From positions 1 to 64,000 of the forward strand of contig JAEXYH010000075.1 in NCBI GenBank assembly GCA_023451735.1: 64,000 bases of DNA, written 5' to 3'. The notes under the pieces are model-generated. The model worked only from the letters and a program-made list of their open reading frames with translations, had not been told where the DNA came from and made no database searches. A program made the translations under genes and the position numbers. Origin of the DNA: Pseudomonadota bacterium (GTDB lineage: Bacteria > Pseudomonadota > Alphaproteobacteria > Rhizobiales > Rhizobiaceae). Shown here piece by piece: positions 44,426-52,877 of this stretch (within the stretch, counting starts at the first letter, position 1; the number at the start of each line of letters is the position of its first letter).

Positions 44426-45600
44426 TCAATTTTCTGTTGGCCTGGCATCGACAACCGTCACCAGACCGAGGGCCGCATCCTGCATCACCGAAAAGGTCGC
44501 GGTTTCGCCATTGGCGCGCGCCGCATCCTGAAGGTCCTCGAGCCAGTGCTGTATCTGCTCCGTTGTGGCATTGGCGGGGACTGCAAAGCAGCGCGTGCTG
44601 CCCGTGTCGATAATCGTCGTCGGGCACTGGATTTGCGCCATCACCAGCGAACCGTCGTAGTCCTTGGAATTCCCCCCGCCTGTGCCGCGCAGACTGGCCG
44701 ATGATGATTTGAGCCCGGCCTGGAGCAGCTGGAGATATTGCTGGTTTGCCTCTACCGACGTTTGGGCTAGCGCATTCCAAACGGTCGCGCGCTCGAGCTG
44801 GGCCCGCGTGTTGCGATCAATGGCCATTTTAAGCTGTTCACCGCAGCTTGTTGTATCGCTGACCGTTTCCGGTTGCACCGTCTCCCCGACGATTGGCGTC
44901 CGATCGCCGTTTTCGGCCTTGTTGCGTTCGTAATAGGCCGAGACCTTTTTGACATAGTCCTGCGTCTCGCGAATATTTGGGATACGTCCATTTTGAAGCG
45001 ATTGCCGATAGGGACCTGCATTGTAGCCGGCTGCGATGAGGTCGTATCGGTCACCGAACATGCCTGTAACTGCTTGATGTATGTGACCCCGCCACGGATA
45101 TTGTCCTGCATATCGTAAGGATTGACACCGAGCCCTGCCGCCGTCCCCGGCATTAGCTGCATCACGCCCGTCGCTCCGACACCGGAACGAGCCGATTGGA
45201 GGAACCGCGATTCCTGCTCGGCGATCGCCAGCGTAAAATTTGGATCGACGCCTTGCCGGATCGCCTCATCCTCAACCATGCGGGCAACTTCCTGCTGGCT
45301 CGGCGTTTTCTTTAGTGGGCCGGCCGGCGCGGTCGCGCCGTCCAGGCCCTCCGCAAAGCAATCTGCCGACGCGCCGGATCCTTTCCCCGGCGCCACGCTG
45401 TCGGTGGTACCGCCAGACGCCCCTTTCAGGCCTTGCGTGTCTGCTTGGTAAGATTGGTACAAGTCGCGGGTCGCCTGATCAATCTTCAGACGGGTATCGT
45501 CGATGACCGGGACCTGCGCGCGACACGCCGAGGGTACGACGATGGTGACTACGGCAAGCAGGCCGACGGTTGCCAGTTCAGGAAGTCTTGCGGTGGTCAT
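44426..45600 (-). pseudogene. second lytic transglycosylase (VirB1-like), frameshifted
   Basis: Start MTTARLPELATVGLLAVVTI with signal peptide. The catalytic SLT domain reads FTLAIAEQESRFLQSARSGV then GATGVMQLMPGTAAGLGVNP (catalytic Glu in EQES), up to GGVTYIKQLQAC. There the frame is lost near 45063; the next frame picks up FGDRYDLIAAGYNAGPYRQS, the usual continuation with NAGP motif, and runs to 44426. One base is missing relative to an intact gene. The truncated product would still contain Glu but lack the AGYNAGP substrate groove. It overlaps the virB4 3' end. Sequencing error is not excluded. Confidence 0.78.
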
Positions 45601-48097
45601 CGGACACGCCCCCCTCCCAGTCACAGAATTTCGACAGCCAGTCCTTCGGGTCGTCGCCGTACTCGTCGCGAAGCATCTCGACCTTTCGGACGGTCTCTTC
45701 CCGACCGGACAGGACTTTGATGAACTCGGGCATATGGGACATGTCGACGCGCGCGATGACGCTGCTTTTCGCCTGTTTGATCAGCATGAAGCGAGAGCTT
45801 GGGTCGCCGTTCTTGACCCATTCGAACTCCGCCTTCGATAGGCCGAAATGCTCCATATACGAGTTTTCGTCTGCCTTCGGATTCGCGAAGAAGATATTGG
45901 TCGAAGTCTGCTCGATGATGGTGCGGCTGACACTCGACTGAACGACATCGTCGGCCGACTGCGTCCCGAAAATCACCAGACCGTTCCGCTTTCGGATGGT
46001 CTTGAAGTAATCCTTCATGGTGCGCTTGAACTCGTCGTCGTCGAGCAGCTTCCAGGCCTCGTCCATCAGATTGATGATCGGCGCCTTGCCGTCGTAAATC
46101 TTGTCCAGCCGATGAAACATATAGAGGAGAGCCGCAGTCCGGACGGTCGGCTCGTCGAGGATCGAGGTCATGTCGAAGCCAATCATCGGCCTGGAGATGT
46201 CGAGACTGTCCTCGGCATTGTCGAACAGCCAAGCATAGGGCCCCTTATCGACCCATTTGTCGAGCCTGGCGATCAGGCTGCCTTCGGTGCGCTCGCTACC
46301 GGCAAGGAGCGCACGCAAGGACGAAAGGCGCCGGTAGGAAAGGTCTTTGGTTTTCAAAACCGACTTGATGGCATTGCGGATGATCGCCTCTTCCTGAGGC
46401 GAAAGGTTTTCGCCCTCCTTTGTCGGCTTCAGCATGAAACTGAGCAGGCCGTAGAGGAAGACGCGGTTTTCCTCGGTATCGTCGAGAAGCAGCGGGTTCC
46501 AACCCGACGGTTCGCCGGGTTCGAGCGTCATGTAAGTGCCACCCGCGGCTCTAACCATGATGTCGAGACCCCGATCCTTGTCGAAGACGATTGTTTTCAG
46601 TCGTGGACTGACACGGTAGGCCTGCAAGATCAGGAAGGACATAATCACGGTTTTGCCGGAGCCAGTCGGTCCGAAGACGGTGGCGTGCCCGACATCCCCC
46701 TGGTGGAAATTGAAAAAGAACGGCGTGCCGGATGTCGTCTCGAAGATCGTGATTGCAGGCCCCCAATGGTTGCCGTCCGGCTTCCCGTAGGGGTAGGCAT
46801 GGAAACTGCTCAACCCGGCGCAATTCAAGGTCGAGATCATCGCCCTGCGCGCAATATAGGCCTGATTGCCCGGAAGCTGGGCCCAGTAGGCAGGTTCTGC
46901 ATTGAGGTCCTCGCGGACATAGGACGCTCCCAGTGACCCGAGTTCATTGCCGATCAGTGCAACTGCATCGTCGAGCTGTGCGGTGGATCGGTCGACCGGC
47001 ATGACCGTCAGGTGATGTTCGATAAAGGCAACACGCTTGCGTGCAAGCTCATCACGGGCAATGTCAAGATTGGCCTGGACACTCGAACCGCCCTCGTCCG
47101 CTTTCGACATCTGTCGATCGAGGCGTTCGATACGGCTACGCGCGGACATGTCGTCGACGAAGGACATCGATTGAGTCAGCACCATCTCAAAGGGCAGCTT
47201 GAGGATGTAGTCGAGCATGCCGGCGCCGGTCTCGGGCGGATACTCCTTTAGCGAGACCATTGCGGCAAATCGGTCGTCGCCAGCCGTGTCGCCCTGCAGA
47301 TGAATGGTACGATTGCCGATCGAGGTCCGGCGCGCCGGCAACATCTCATCGATTGGGATATTGCCAAGACGGACCGGGCGCACCCGACCCCCGTTGAGCA
47401 AGGTGTAGAAGAATTCGCATTGTTCGGAAAACCAGATCTTGCGAGCCCCCTCCTCCAGTATGGCATCGTCGGAGATCGCCTTGTAGGTGGTCCGGCCGTT
47501 GCCAAGATCGACCTCGATGCGTTGGACATCCCGAAGAACTTTGGGGCTATAGACGGCAAGCGACTTTTCCAACGCGCGTGTTGCCTCGACCAGACGATCG
47601 CGCATCGCCCGGAACTGCTCCTTGCGCACGACATTTCCGCCAATGCCCATCACGCGAGACAGCGTCGAGCCTTTCTTGAACAATGGTCGAACGACCAACG
47701 TGACATAAGTGTCGTTGACGAACATCTCGTTGCTGGAGATGCTCGACTGATAGACAGCGTCGAGACGTTGCATGAACGGATCGGAGAAAGTTGACGGCAG
47801 CGAGGGCGCAACCTTGCGCCGGACCACATGCGTATAGAGTGCAAAATTGCCGATCGACGATATCGCACGGAATGCCGCATTGCGCTGACGCTGAAGCATG
47901 TTGATGGTTTCGATGTCGGCGGTCTCGAACGAAAACCCGGTCAGCTGGATGGTCGAGACCAGGCAATCGTTCTTCAGCCGGATGATGCCGTTTTCGATCG
48001 GGACATAGAAGGGAACGTGGGTCGAGATGCTCTTGTCCGCGAAGATCTCCCAACCTTTCGATAGGCTTCCCTTCAAGGATCGTGCCATTGTGCTCAT
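45578..48097 (-). CDS. virB4: T4SS ATPase VirB4
   Basis: 839 residues, the usual length. The N-terminal CagE/TrbE domain is followed by Walker A ATVFGPTGSGKTVIMSFLIL near residue 460, and a Walker B region IINLMDEAWKLLDDDEFKRT, then RKRNGLVIFGTQSADDV. VirB4 is the largest T4SS ATPase, docking at the inner membrane and driving pilus biogenesis and transfer. GGAGTATAGGCA precedes ATG 48097. It starts 3 bp after virB3 ends. Confidence 0.94.
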   Translation of the reverse strand: MSTMARSLKGSLSKGWEIFADKSISTHVPFYVPIENGIIRLKNDCLVSTIQLTGFSFETADIETINMLQRQRNAAFRAISSIGNFALYTHVVRRKVAPSLPSTFSDPFMQRLDAVYQSSISSNEMFVNDTYVTLVVRPLFKKGSTLSRVMGIGGNVVRKEQFRAMRDRLVEATRALEKSLAVYSPKVLRDVQRIEVDLGNGRTTYKAISDDAILEEGARKIWFSEQCEFFYTLLNGGRVRPVRLGNIPIDEMLPARRTSIGNRTIHLQGDTAGDDRFAAMVSLKEYPPETGAGMLDYILKLPFEMVLTQSMSFVDDMSARSRIERLDRQMSKADEGGSSVQANLDIARDELARKRVAFIEHHLTVMPVDRSTAQLDDAVALIGNELGSLGASYVREDLNAEPAYWAQLPGNQAYIARRAMISTLNCAGLSSFHAYPYGKPDGNHWGPAITIFETTSGTPFFFNFHQGDVGHATVFGPTGSGKTVIMSFLILQAYRVSPRLKTIVFDKDRGLDIMVRAAGGTYMTLEPGEPSGWNPLLLDDTEENRVFLYGLLSFMLKPTKEGENLSPQEEAIIRNAIKSVLKTKDLSYRRLSSLRALLAGSERTEGSLIARLDKWVDKGPYAWLFDNAEDSLDISRPMIGFDMTSILDEPTVRTAALLYMFHRLDKIYDGKAPIINLMDEAWKLLDDDEFKRTMKDYFKTIRKRNGLVIFGTQSADDVVQSSVSRTIIEQTSTNIFFANPKADENSYMEHFGLSKAEFEWVKNGDPSSRFMLIKQAKSSVIARVDMSHMPEFIKVLSGREETVRKVEMLRDEYGDDPKDWLSKFCDWEGGVSDDHRKTS

Positions 48098-48100
48098 TGC

Positions 48101-48427
48101 CTATACTCCATAGGTCCTGACGCCACCGCCTAGTCGTCGCCCAACCGGGTTGACGCCGCACATGCTGAGCCGTCCGACGATGTCGAAAAACCAGAGATCG
48201 AGCTTGACGGTGAGCAGGTAGAGAATTCCGTGGAGGCCGATGAACGCGGCCGGGAACCAGAGGATCGAGCCGAGGATCATGAACACCATCAGCGACACAA
48301 AGCATTCAGCGAGGAAATAGGTGTAGGGAATCCCCATCACCGTCGGTGGACGTGTCAGCGCAAGAATAACGGGGTAGGACTCGATGATCTCATCGATCCC
48401 GTCGGGCGTGGTCCCGGCGCCGGCCAT
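48101..48427 (-). CDS. virB3: T4SS inner-membrane protein VirB3
   Basis: 108 residues. LALTRPPTVMGIPYTYFLAE is the VirB3/TrbD signature, followed by two membrane segments (CFVSLMVFMILGSILWFPA, IGLHGILYLLTVKLDLWFFD). It associates with VirB4. The true start is ATG 48427 (MAGAGTTPDGIDE) with GGAGCC upstream; longer frames overlap virB2. Stop and start are 2-3 bp from its neighbours. Confidence 0.9.
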   Translation of the reverse strand: MAGAGTTPDGIDEIIESYPVILALTRPPTVMGIPYTYFLAECFVSLMVFMILGSILWFPAAFIGLHGILYLLTVKLDLWFFDIVGRLSMCGVNPVGRRLGGGVRTYGV

Positions 48428-48429
48428 GG

Positions 48430-48801
48430 TCAGGCTCCACCACCGGCGATGAAATCGACGAGTTCGGCTGCCGCAAACATGCCGGCAAGGCTCCCGCCGA
48501 CACGCAGCAGAGCACCCCATGACCAGTAGCCGAAGGCAGCCGCCATAAACATGCCGATAAAGGCGACCGCGCCAATCGACCGACCGAATGTTCCAGTGAA
48601 GAATTGCACGAGCCGGTCGGCGGCATTCTCGAGAGCATCCAGGTTTTGCGCCACAGCAGGCTCATATTGGGCCAGCAGGAAGATCGCGCTGGCTGCAGCG
48701 AGCCATGCCGTCTTGACAGGAGCCTTATGCTTCGTGACCCAGTACCAGGCGGCCCTTCCGTAGATGATAGATGCTTCAAATACGACTGAGGAATGTCTCA
48801 T
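48430..48801 (-). CDS. virB2: major pilin VirB2
   Basis: 123 residues. A long N-terminal leader (about 50 residues, ending in LLAQYEPAVAQ) is followed by two hydrophobic helices (SIGAVAFIGMFMAAAFGYWS, VGGSLAGMFAAAELVDFIAG) and a Gly-rich end. That is VirB2/TrbC prepilin architecture; the mature pilin would be about 73 residues. It overlaps the virB1 stop by 4 bp. Confidence 0.85.
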   Translation of the reverse strand: MRHSSVVFEASIIYGRAAWYWVTKHKAPVKTAWLAAASAIFLLAQYEPAVAQNLDALENAADRLVQFFTGTFGRSIGAVAFIGMFMAAAFGYWSWGALLRVGGSLAGMFAAAELVDFIAGGGA

Positions 48802-49928
48802 TGAATTACCTCTTCCTTGACAACTTTTACCGGCCCGCCGGTAGTGATGAGGCCAGGCTCATGACGAGCCGGGCCCGACGTTGCGGACGGTTCTGCGACT
48901 GAGAAAACAAGCATTGGAGACTTCGCGCGCTCGACCTGCCCCTTCTGTCCGGCCGACGAAGAACTAATTTGCGACACGACGGCCGGCGGGCGCGCGGGGA
49001 GTGCTGCAGGCATCCCGGTATAGTATCCGACAACCCGCGTGACATAGTCGGCCGTCTCTTGGATAAGCGGCAGGGAATGGTTGGCATCGACGCGCGGTTC
49101 GCCCGCATTGTAGGCAGATGCGATCAGAACCGGATTGCGATATTTGTCGGTTAGAAGACGCAGGAATCGCGTCCCGGCGCGAATGTTCTGTTCGGGTTCA
49201 GTGAGGTCGACAGCCCCGAATGCTTTTCCGATTTGTGGCATGACTTGCATTAGGCCAATTGCACCGGCCGAGCTGACAAGCTGCCTATCGAAACCGGCGT
49301 TTTCGGCATGCATTACAGCGAGCACCCAGTTCGGATCGACGTCCTCCTCGGCCGCCACCCTAACGGCCATTGCTGCGTAAAGCTCTGGGACGCCCGTCAA
49401 AAGATCGCTCCGAGGCAATGTCATAGCAGACTTCTGAAAGTCTCCTGGTTCGGCCTCTGATGAGAAATCCATCGGCGTGCCCACGAGGGGGAAGACGACG
49501 CTTGTCGAATAGACCGCACGCCGGCGTTTGAAGTCCTCGTTGTCGTCAGGCTCCTTCAATAGAGGCAAGGCAAAAGAAGAAGCGAGCGACGAGCCGCCCG
49601 ACGCAAAGGGCAATGATACTTCCACGTCCGTACGCGGTTCGGTGAACCGTGCCGCGTTGCGATCGGTGTAAACTACTGACGGATGATCTAATGGTGGGAG
49701 AAGATTACGCGGAACCTTTGAAGTCGGCAAAACCCTTGGAGATTTTGTGCCGAGGCTTGAGCCGGCGGAATTCCAACCGATGGTTCCACCACGCCAGATC
49801 TGACGCTCCTGACCAAGGCTCGAGGAATAGCCTGTAAGGAGAAAAATGGATGCGATTACGGGCCAGAGAGAACTTCGTGGCTGTCGTCCCTGCGCCGATT
49901 TCTTAATGCAAAACGAGCTGCGATCCAT
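48798..49928 (-). CDS. virB1: lytic transglycosylase VirB1
   Basis: 376 residues. A signal segment (SLWPVIASIFLLTGYSSSL) and a Ser/Pro-rich stretch precede the SLT domain: WVLAVMHAENAGFDRQLVSS (catalytic Glu in HAEN), GAIGLMQVMPQIGKAFG, and LIASAYNAGEPRV. It opens peptidoglycan for channel assembly. ATG 49928 has no clear SD; its upstream region is the operator array. It is the first gene of the virB operon and may compensate for the broken second transglycosylase. The long linker is unusual for VirB1. Confidence 0.88.
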   Translation of the reverse strand: MDRSSFCIKKSAQGRQPRSSLWPVIASIFLLTGYSSSLGQERQIWRGGTIGWNSAGSSLGTKSPRVLPTSKVPRNLLPPLDHPSVVYTDRNAARFTEPRTDVEVSLPFASGGSSLASSFALPLLKEPDDNEDFKRRRAVYSTSVVFPLVGTPMDFSSEAEPGDFQKSAMTLPRSDLLTGVPELYAAMAVRVAAEEDVDPNWVLAVMHAENAGFDRQLVSSAGAIGLMQVMPQIGKAFGAVDLTEPEQNIRAGTRFLRLLTDKYRNPVLIASAYNAGEPRVDANHSLPLIQETADYVTRVVGYYTGMPAALPARPPAVVSQISSSSAGQKGQVERAKSPMLVFSVAEPSATSGPARHEPGLITTGGPVKVVKEEVIQ

Positions 49929-49940
49929 TTCAGAACCAGT

Positions 49941-49966
49941 CAAAATTACACTACGGTATAATTTTG
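49941..49966 (-). promoter_or_regulatory. conserved palindromic operator, copy B
   Basis: CAAAATTACAC and GTATAATTTTG flank TACG: 11-bp arms with one mismatch, the best palindrome of the four copies. It ends 13 bp before the virB1 start, so it would block elongation or translation initiation if bound. Confidence 0.68.
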
Positions 49967-49993
49967 AACCGCATTCTTGCGCGGAAATCAACC

Positions 49994-50018
49994 GAAAATA
50001 TCACTTGAGTATAATTTC
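49994..50018 (-). promoter_or_regulatory. conserved palindromic promoter/operator, copy C
   Basis: Arms AAATATCAC and GTATAATTT around TTGA, with palindromic core ACTTGAGT. Read leftward it contains TATACT, a good -10 for the virB operon, giving a leader of about 70 bases. Copy B is centred 53 bp away, about five helical turns. Confidence 0.65.
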
Positions 50019-50060
50019 TTGCACTCCCGCAACCCGTGAACGGGTTGAGACCGACGCAAT

Positions 50061-50519
50061 TCAGTCGCGTACACGTGACCATCGATCGGCGATCCAGCGA
50101 TAATGGATCTGCTCCTGATCTCCCGAAATTTGGGCGAGACGGACTGCTGTGCCGCCCTTTACCAGGATTGAGCCGGCGTCCGCCCCCGATCGCGCACCAT
50201 AGATGTGACAAACATAATTTGGCAGTTGCCTCTGAAGGCGCGGCGCCGCGGAACAGGAAGCAATCTCATAGCGATGGTCTCCACGCGATGCATACCCGCG
50301 ACCAATACGCTGGACGGATCCCAGACTTTGACGTTCGAAGTCCAAGCCATACTCCAACTGGCAATCGACAATCGCCGATCCGTAATTCTTACAGGCGGCG
50401 AGGCTCAGATGGGCGTAAGGTGCCACCGGAAGGGGACGTGCCGGAGGACTGAAGCTCGCGCACCCTGCCAACGAAGCCGTGACAGTAGCGACCAAGCTAA
50501 GCGCTTTCAATTTTTGCAT
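50061..50519 (-). CDS. exported lipoprotein upstream of virB1
   Basis: 152 residues from MQKLKALSLVATVTASLAGC, lipobox LAGC, then a periplasmic part with three further Cys (SLAACKN, VDCQLEY, YVCHIYGARSG) and a basic, Trp-containing C-terminus. Start ATG 50519 follows CAGGAGTGACG. It lies before virB1 on the same strand, and its own promoter region holds operator copy D. Possible roles are surface/entry exclusion or an outer-membrane channel accessory; neither can be shown. Confidence 0.65.
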   Translation of the reverse strand: MQKLKALSLVATVTASLAGCASFSPPARPLPVAPYAHLSLAACKNYGSAIVDCQLEYGLDFERQSLGSVQRIGRGYASRGDHRYEIASCSAAPRLQRQLPNYVCHIYGARSGADAGSILVKGGTAVRLAQISGDQEQIHYRWIADRWSRVRD

Positions 50520-50646
50520 GTCGTCACTCCTGGGTTGCTGGCGGCCGATTGCCTCTGGGTCACAGCGACTCCAGCAGTCGATCGCGACCGGGACCTGGAG
50601 CCATCCATTGGTCAAAACAGATCGAACAATTGAAGTCTGTCCACAC

Positions 50647-50676
50647 GATAAAATTACACTTACGTATAATTTCTAT
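50647..50676 (-). promoter_or_regulatory. conserved palindromic promoter/operator, copy D
   Basis: AAATTACAC, TTAC, GTATAATTT, flanked by GATA and TATC. About 130 bp upstream of the lipoprotein start at 50519. Leftward TATACG is a -10 candidate. Confidence 0.65.
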
Positions 50677-50920
50677 CATCGTGGTTTCGGTCACTCAAGA
50701 TAGTTGCAAGTCAAATGCGGTGCGTGGCGATTTCCGGGTTGGAGGCGCGTCGGTCCTCAAGGTCCGCAGACAAAGAGATGGATTAGGCATGCTCGCCAGG
50801 TACGGCAGAGGGTATCGTGAGCAGTGAACTCTCATTGATCTGCGGATCGACACCTCGATTTTTCTCTCCGACCACACAATCACCGACACGCAGAACCACG
50901 CGTTCTCCCACAGGCCTATT

Positions 50921-50949
50921 CGCTCAATGGGTAAGATACCCAATGAGCG
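50921..50949. repeat. 29-bp near-perfect hairpin
   Basis: CGCTCAATGGGTA and TACCCAATGAGCG form 13-bp arms (one mismatch) around AGA. It lies in the non-coding region 400 bp from the putative nic site. No T-tract follows, so it is not a Rho-independent terminator. Confidence 0.6.
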
Positions 50950-51140
50950 ATATTCTCGCCCACCTATCAGCCGACTTGCCCATTCGCGCATCCGCCGACG
51001 CGCCAATACGCCGATCGACGCATTCGCAAATAGTACTGTTCGCTCCATCGGTACTTCACTCACCGACCGATACACATATTCACCGAGAGCCCGACTAACG
51101 GATGCGCTCATACGCCGATCCGTCCGATCACGCGTTCGCT

Positions 51141-51174
51141 GATTTGCCGATTTGCCGATTTGCCGATTTGCCGA
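51141..51174. repeat. tandem 8-bp repeat GATTTGCC, 4.25 copies
   Basis: Four perfect consecutive copies of GATTTGCC plus GA. Smaller degenerate versions (GTTCGCTGA, CATTCGC) lie upstream from 50920. Iteron-like, or a slippage-prone simple repeat. Confidence 0.7.
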
Positions 51175-51317
51175 AACGCTTAACCTCGCATTCGGAGACG
51201 ACAAACTCTAAAGGCCATCCTCCTCCCCGCCGCATTTTCGCCGTTGCACTCACTGGCACCGACGATTGTCTTCTGCCTTTTTTGCCGGCTGAATTGCGAG
51301 GTGGGTGCAGGCTCTTC

Positions 51318-51390
51318 TGCAAGGCGCGCCTTGCAATCGCCCTTCGGGCGAAACGGCTATTGGTATACCAATAGCCTATCCTGCCATCCT
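51318..51390. other. candidate oriT with nic site
   Basis: Three palindromes in a row: TGCAAGGCGCGCCTTGCA (51318-51335), CGCCC-TTC-GGGCG (51338-51350) and a perfect 22-bp palindrome (51355-51376, arm GGCTATTGGTA). Immediately after comes TATCCTG-CCA (51377-51386), which equals the core of RP4-type nic sites and, in reverse complement, TGGCAGGATA of Agrobacterium T-DNA borders. An inverted repeat just upstream of nic is the known layout of MOBP oriTs. The VirD2-like relaxase at 24.8-26.8 kb is the expected partner. Predicted cut is after G51383 on the plus strand. Confidence 0.68.
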
Positions 51391-51677
51391 ACCCAGCCAC
51401 TACCCAGCTAGGCCGGCCACGCGGTGCCCAAGACGGCAATGCTGTTGCTAGTCGTCGGATGTCAGGGATTGTTGAATCGTGACCGGAGGTGAAGGCGCAA
51501 AGCAGCTCCTCAGAGCGGTGCTGCGCACGCAAGAGCCGGACTGTCAACTGCGACTTGCCGTAATGGCAACTCACCATTGACCAGCGCGGAAACACCATCA
51601 CCGGAATGAATCGATGGCATCCAACCGATTCATAATTGTCGTTGGACGGGAAATTCCCGATCACCGAGTTTGTCGAC

Positions 51678-51938
51678 ATGATCTCGCAACCCTATCAACT
51701 CTATGTCGAACGCTCCGATAGGCTAAAAAACATGGCGCGCTACTATGCCATGGATATTTCGGTGACGCTCTTCGGCCATGCCTGCCTGACGCGCCGATGG
51801 GGTCGAATCGGGTCGCGCGGGCAATCGAAACGCCACATCTTCGAGGATGAAGAGCAAGCTGTGTCGCTGTTCCTCGATATTCTGCGACAGAAGCGTGGTC
51901 GAGGCTATCGCCCAGCCAGCCGGAACCTTCACGTTTGA
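51678..51938 (+). CDS. WGR-domain protein
   Basis: 86 residues. YQLYVERSDRLKNMARYYAM and LTRRWGRIGSRGQSKRHIFE contain the Trp-Gly-Arg core of WGR domains, found in PARPs and in small bacterial plasmid proteins where they are thought to bind nucleic acid ends. Start ATG 51678 is chosen because the WGR domain begins there; a TTG at 51636 is alternative. It follows the oriT region. Confidence 0.75.
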   Translation: MISQPYQLYVERSDRLKNMARYYAMDISVTLFGHACLTRRWGRIGSRGQSKRHIFEDEEQAVSLFLDILRQKRGRGYRPASRNLHV

Positions 51939-52023
51939 GCTATTCCCTTGCGAAGCAAAGCTTCGCGCCCGGCTCGTCGGTCGATCCGGCGGGCCGGGCG
52001 AAAATCAACGGCGTAAGCCGCCC

Positions 52024-52188
52024 TTAGAAGGGAGGCTCAGCCGAGATCAGACCATCCTGCTCGGCGATGATCACTGCAAGCTCGGCGCGTACCAGCTCGA
52101 GCTCACGTTCGATCTCGCAACGTTCGACGCCGTCGATCGATGCATTCAACTCCAGGCGCAGCTCTTCAATGACTTGTTCTAGAAGCAT
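52024..52188 (-). CDS. small coiled-coil protein
   Basis: 54 residues, MLLEQVIEELRLELNASIDG then IERELELVRAELAVIIAEQD: one long acidic amphipathic helix, likely a dimer. AAGGAG 7 bases before ATG 52188 decides the start against a 101-residue frame. No family recognised. Confidence 0.55.
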   Translation of the reverse strand: MLLEQVIEELRLELNASIDGVERCEIERELELVRAELAVIIAEQDGLISAEPPF

Positions 52189-52580
52189 CTTCGTCTCCTT
52201 GACGTTGTGAATGACGACGCCCGCAGTCATGAGGGGTCGGTTCGGGTCAAGGTTCGCGTCAGCGACCGGCGGAGCCGGCGTGCGGAGGAGCCGATTTTGT
52301 CGGAGCGGAGGGAACCGGAGCGGAGGCAAAATTGGAGGTGCCGCGCGACCTTGAGGCGGGCCGAGCCCTCATGGCACCCTTGGATAGACTGAGCAGATAC
52401 CCTCTCTCCGTATGGCACCCAAATCGGAGGTGGCGGCCGGGTGAATGCTATCGGTTGGGGACCTGCGCCGGGAAGTTGTGGAAATACCTGATTTCCAGAC
52501 GTTTCTGCTGCACTGCGCCAATGACACGCCGGAATTTCACTGCAAGGAATTTGAGATCTATGATGCGGAGACAGGACACC
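52189..52580. other. 392-bp gap before the HU gene
   Basis: No gene supported. It holds a 15-bp-spaced direct repeat CGGAGCGGAGG at 52301-52311 and 52316-52326 in a purine-rich tract, and must contain the HU promoter. Confidence 0.45.
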
Positions 52581-52859
52581 ATGACGACCACCAACGAAAT
52601 TGCCGACAAGATCGCTTCTGACCATAGTCTCACCAAGGCACAGGCCAAGACCATCGTCGAGGCGGTCATCGCCTCGATCACGGCCGCCGCAGTTTCTGGC
52701 AACGAGACCAGCCTTCCAGGGTTCGGGAAATTCAAAGTGAAGGCGACGCCGGAGCGCGAAGCCCGTAATCCGGCGACGGGCGCGACGATCAAGGTAGCGG
52801 CGGCGAGGAAGTTGGCGTTCACGCCAGCAAAGGCTCTCAAGGACGCACTCAACAAGTGA
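52581..52859 (+). CDS. HU-family DNA-binding protein
   Basis: 92 residues. NEIADKIASDHSLTKAQAKT at the N-terminus, LPGFGKFKVKATPEREARNP (the beta arm with the conserved GxF and RxxRNPxT), and the terminal AFTPAKALKDALNK are all HU/IHF. ATG 52581 is preceded by AGGACACC. It would bend plasmid DNA, possibly at oriT or the origin. A terminator follows within 20 bp, so it is monocistronic. Confidence 0.92.
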   Translation: MTTTNEIADKIASDHSLTKAQAKTIVEAVIASITAAAVSGNETSLPGFGKFKVKATPEREARNPATGATIKVAAARKLAFTPAKALKDALNK

Positions 52860-52877
52860 TTGCGAGCGCATAAAGGA

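Larger units (their letters stand above)
50677..51677. other. 1-kb non-coding transfer-origin region
   Basis: Frames here on both strands are low-complexity and share no protein signature. DNA shows recurrent TTCGC and CCGAT motifs, a 29-bp hairpin, a tandem 8-bp repeat and the oriT-like palindromes listed separately. Purine/pyrimidine skew is strong, with C-rich plus strand. Confidence 0.6.

Noticed and set aside
51141..51174. CRISPR-like array
   Set aside because: The unit is 8 bp with no spacers, and no cas genes are present; it is a simple tandem repeat.
50695..51204. 169-residue minus-strand protein with repeated NRQIGKSA units
   Set aside because: The repeats are translation of non-coding GATTTGCC DNA repeats; both strands are equally open, and it has no SD.
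52227..52860. Long minus-strand reading frame through the HU gene
   Set aside because: It is antisense to a clear HU gene and its terminator.
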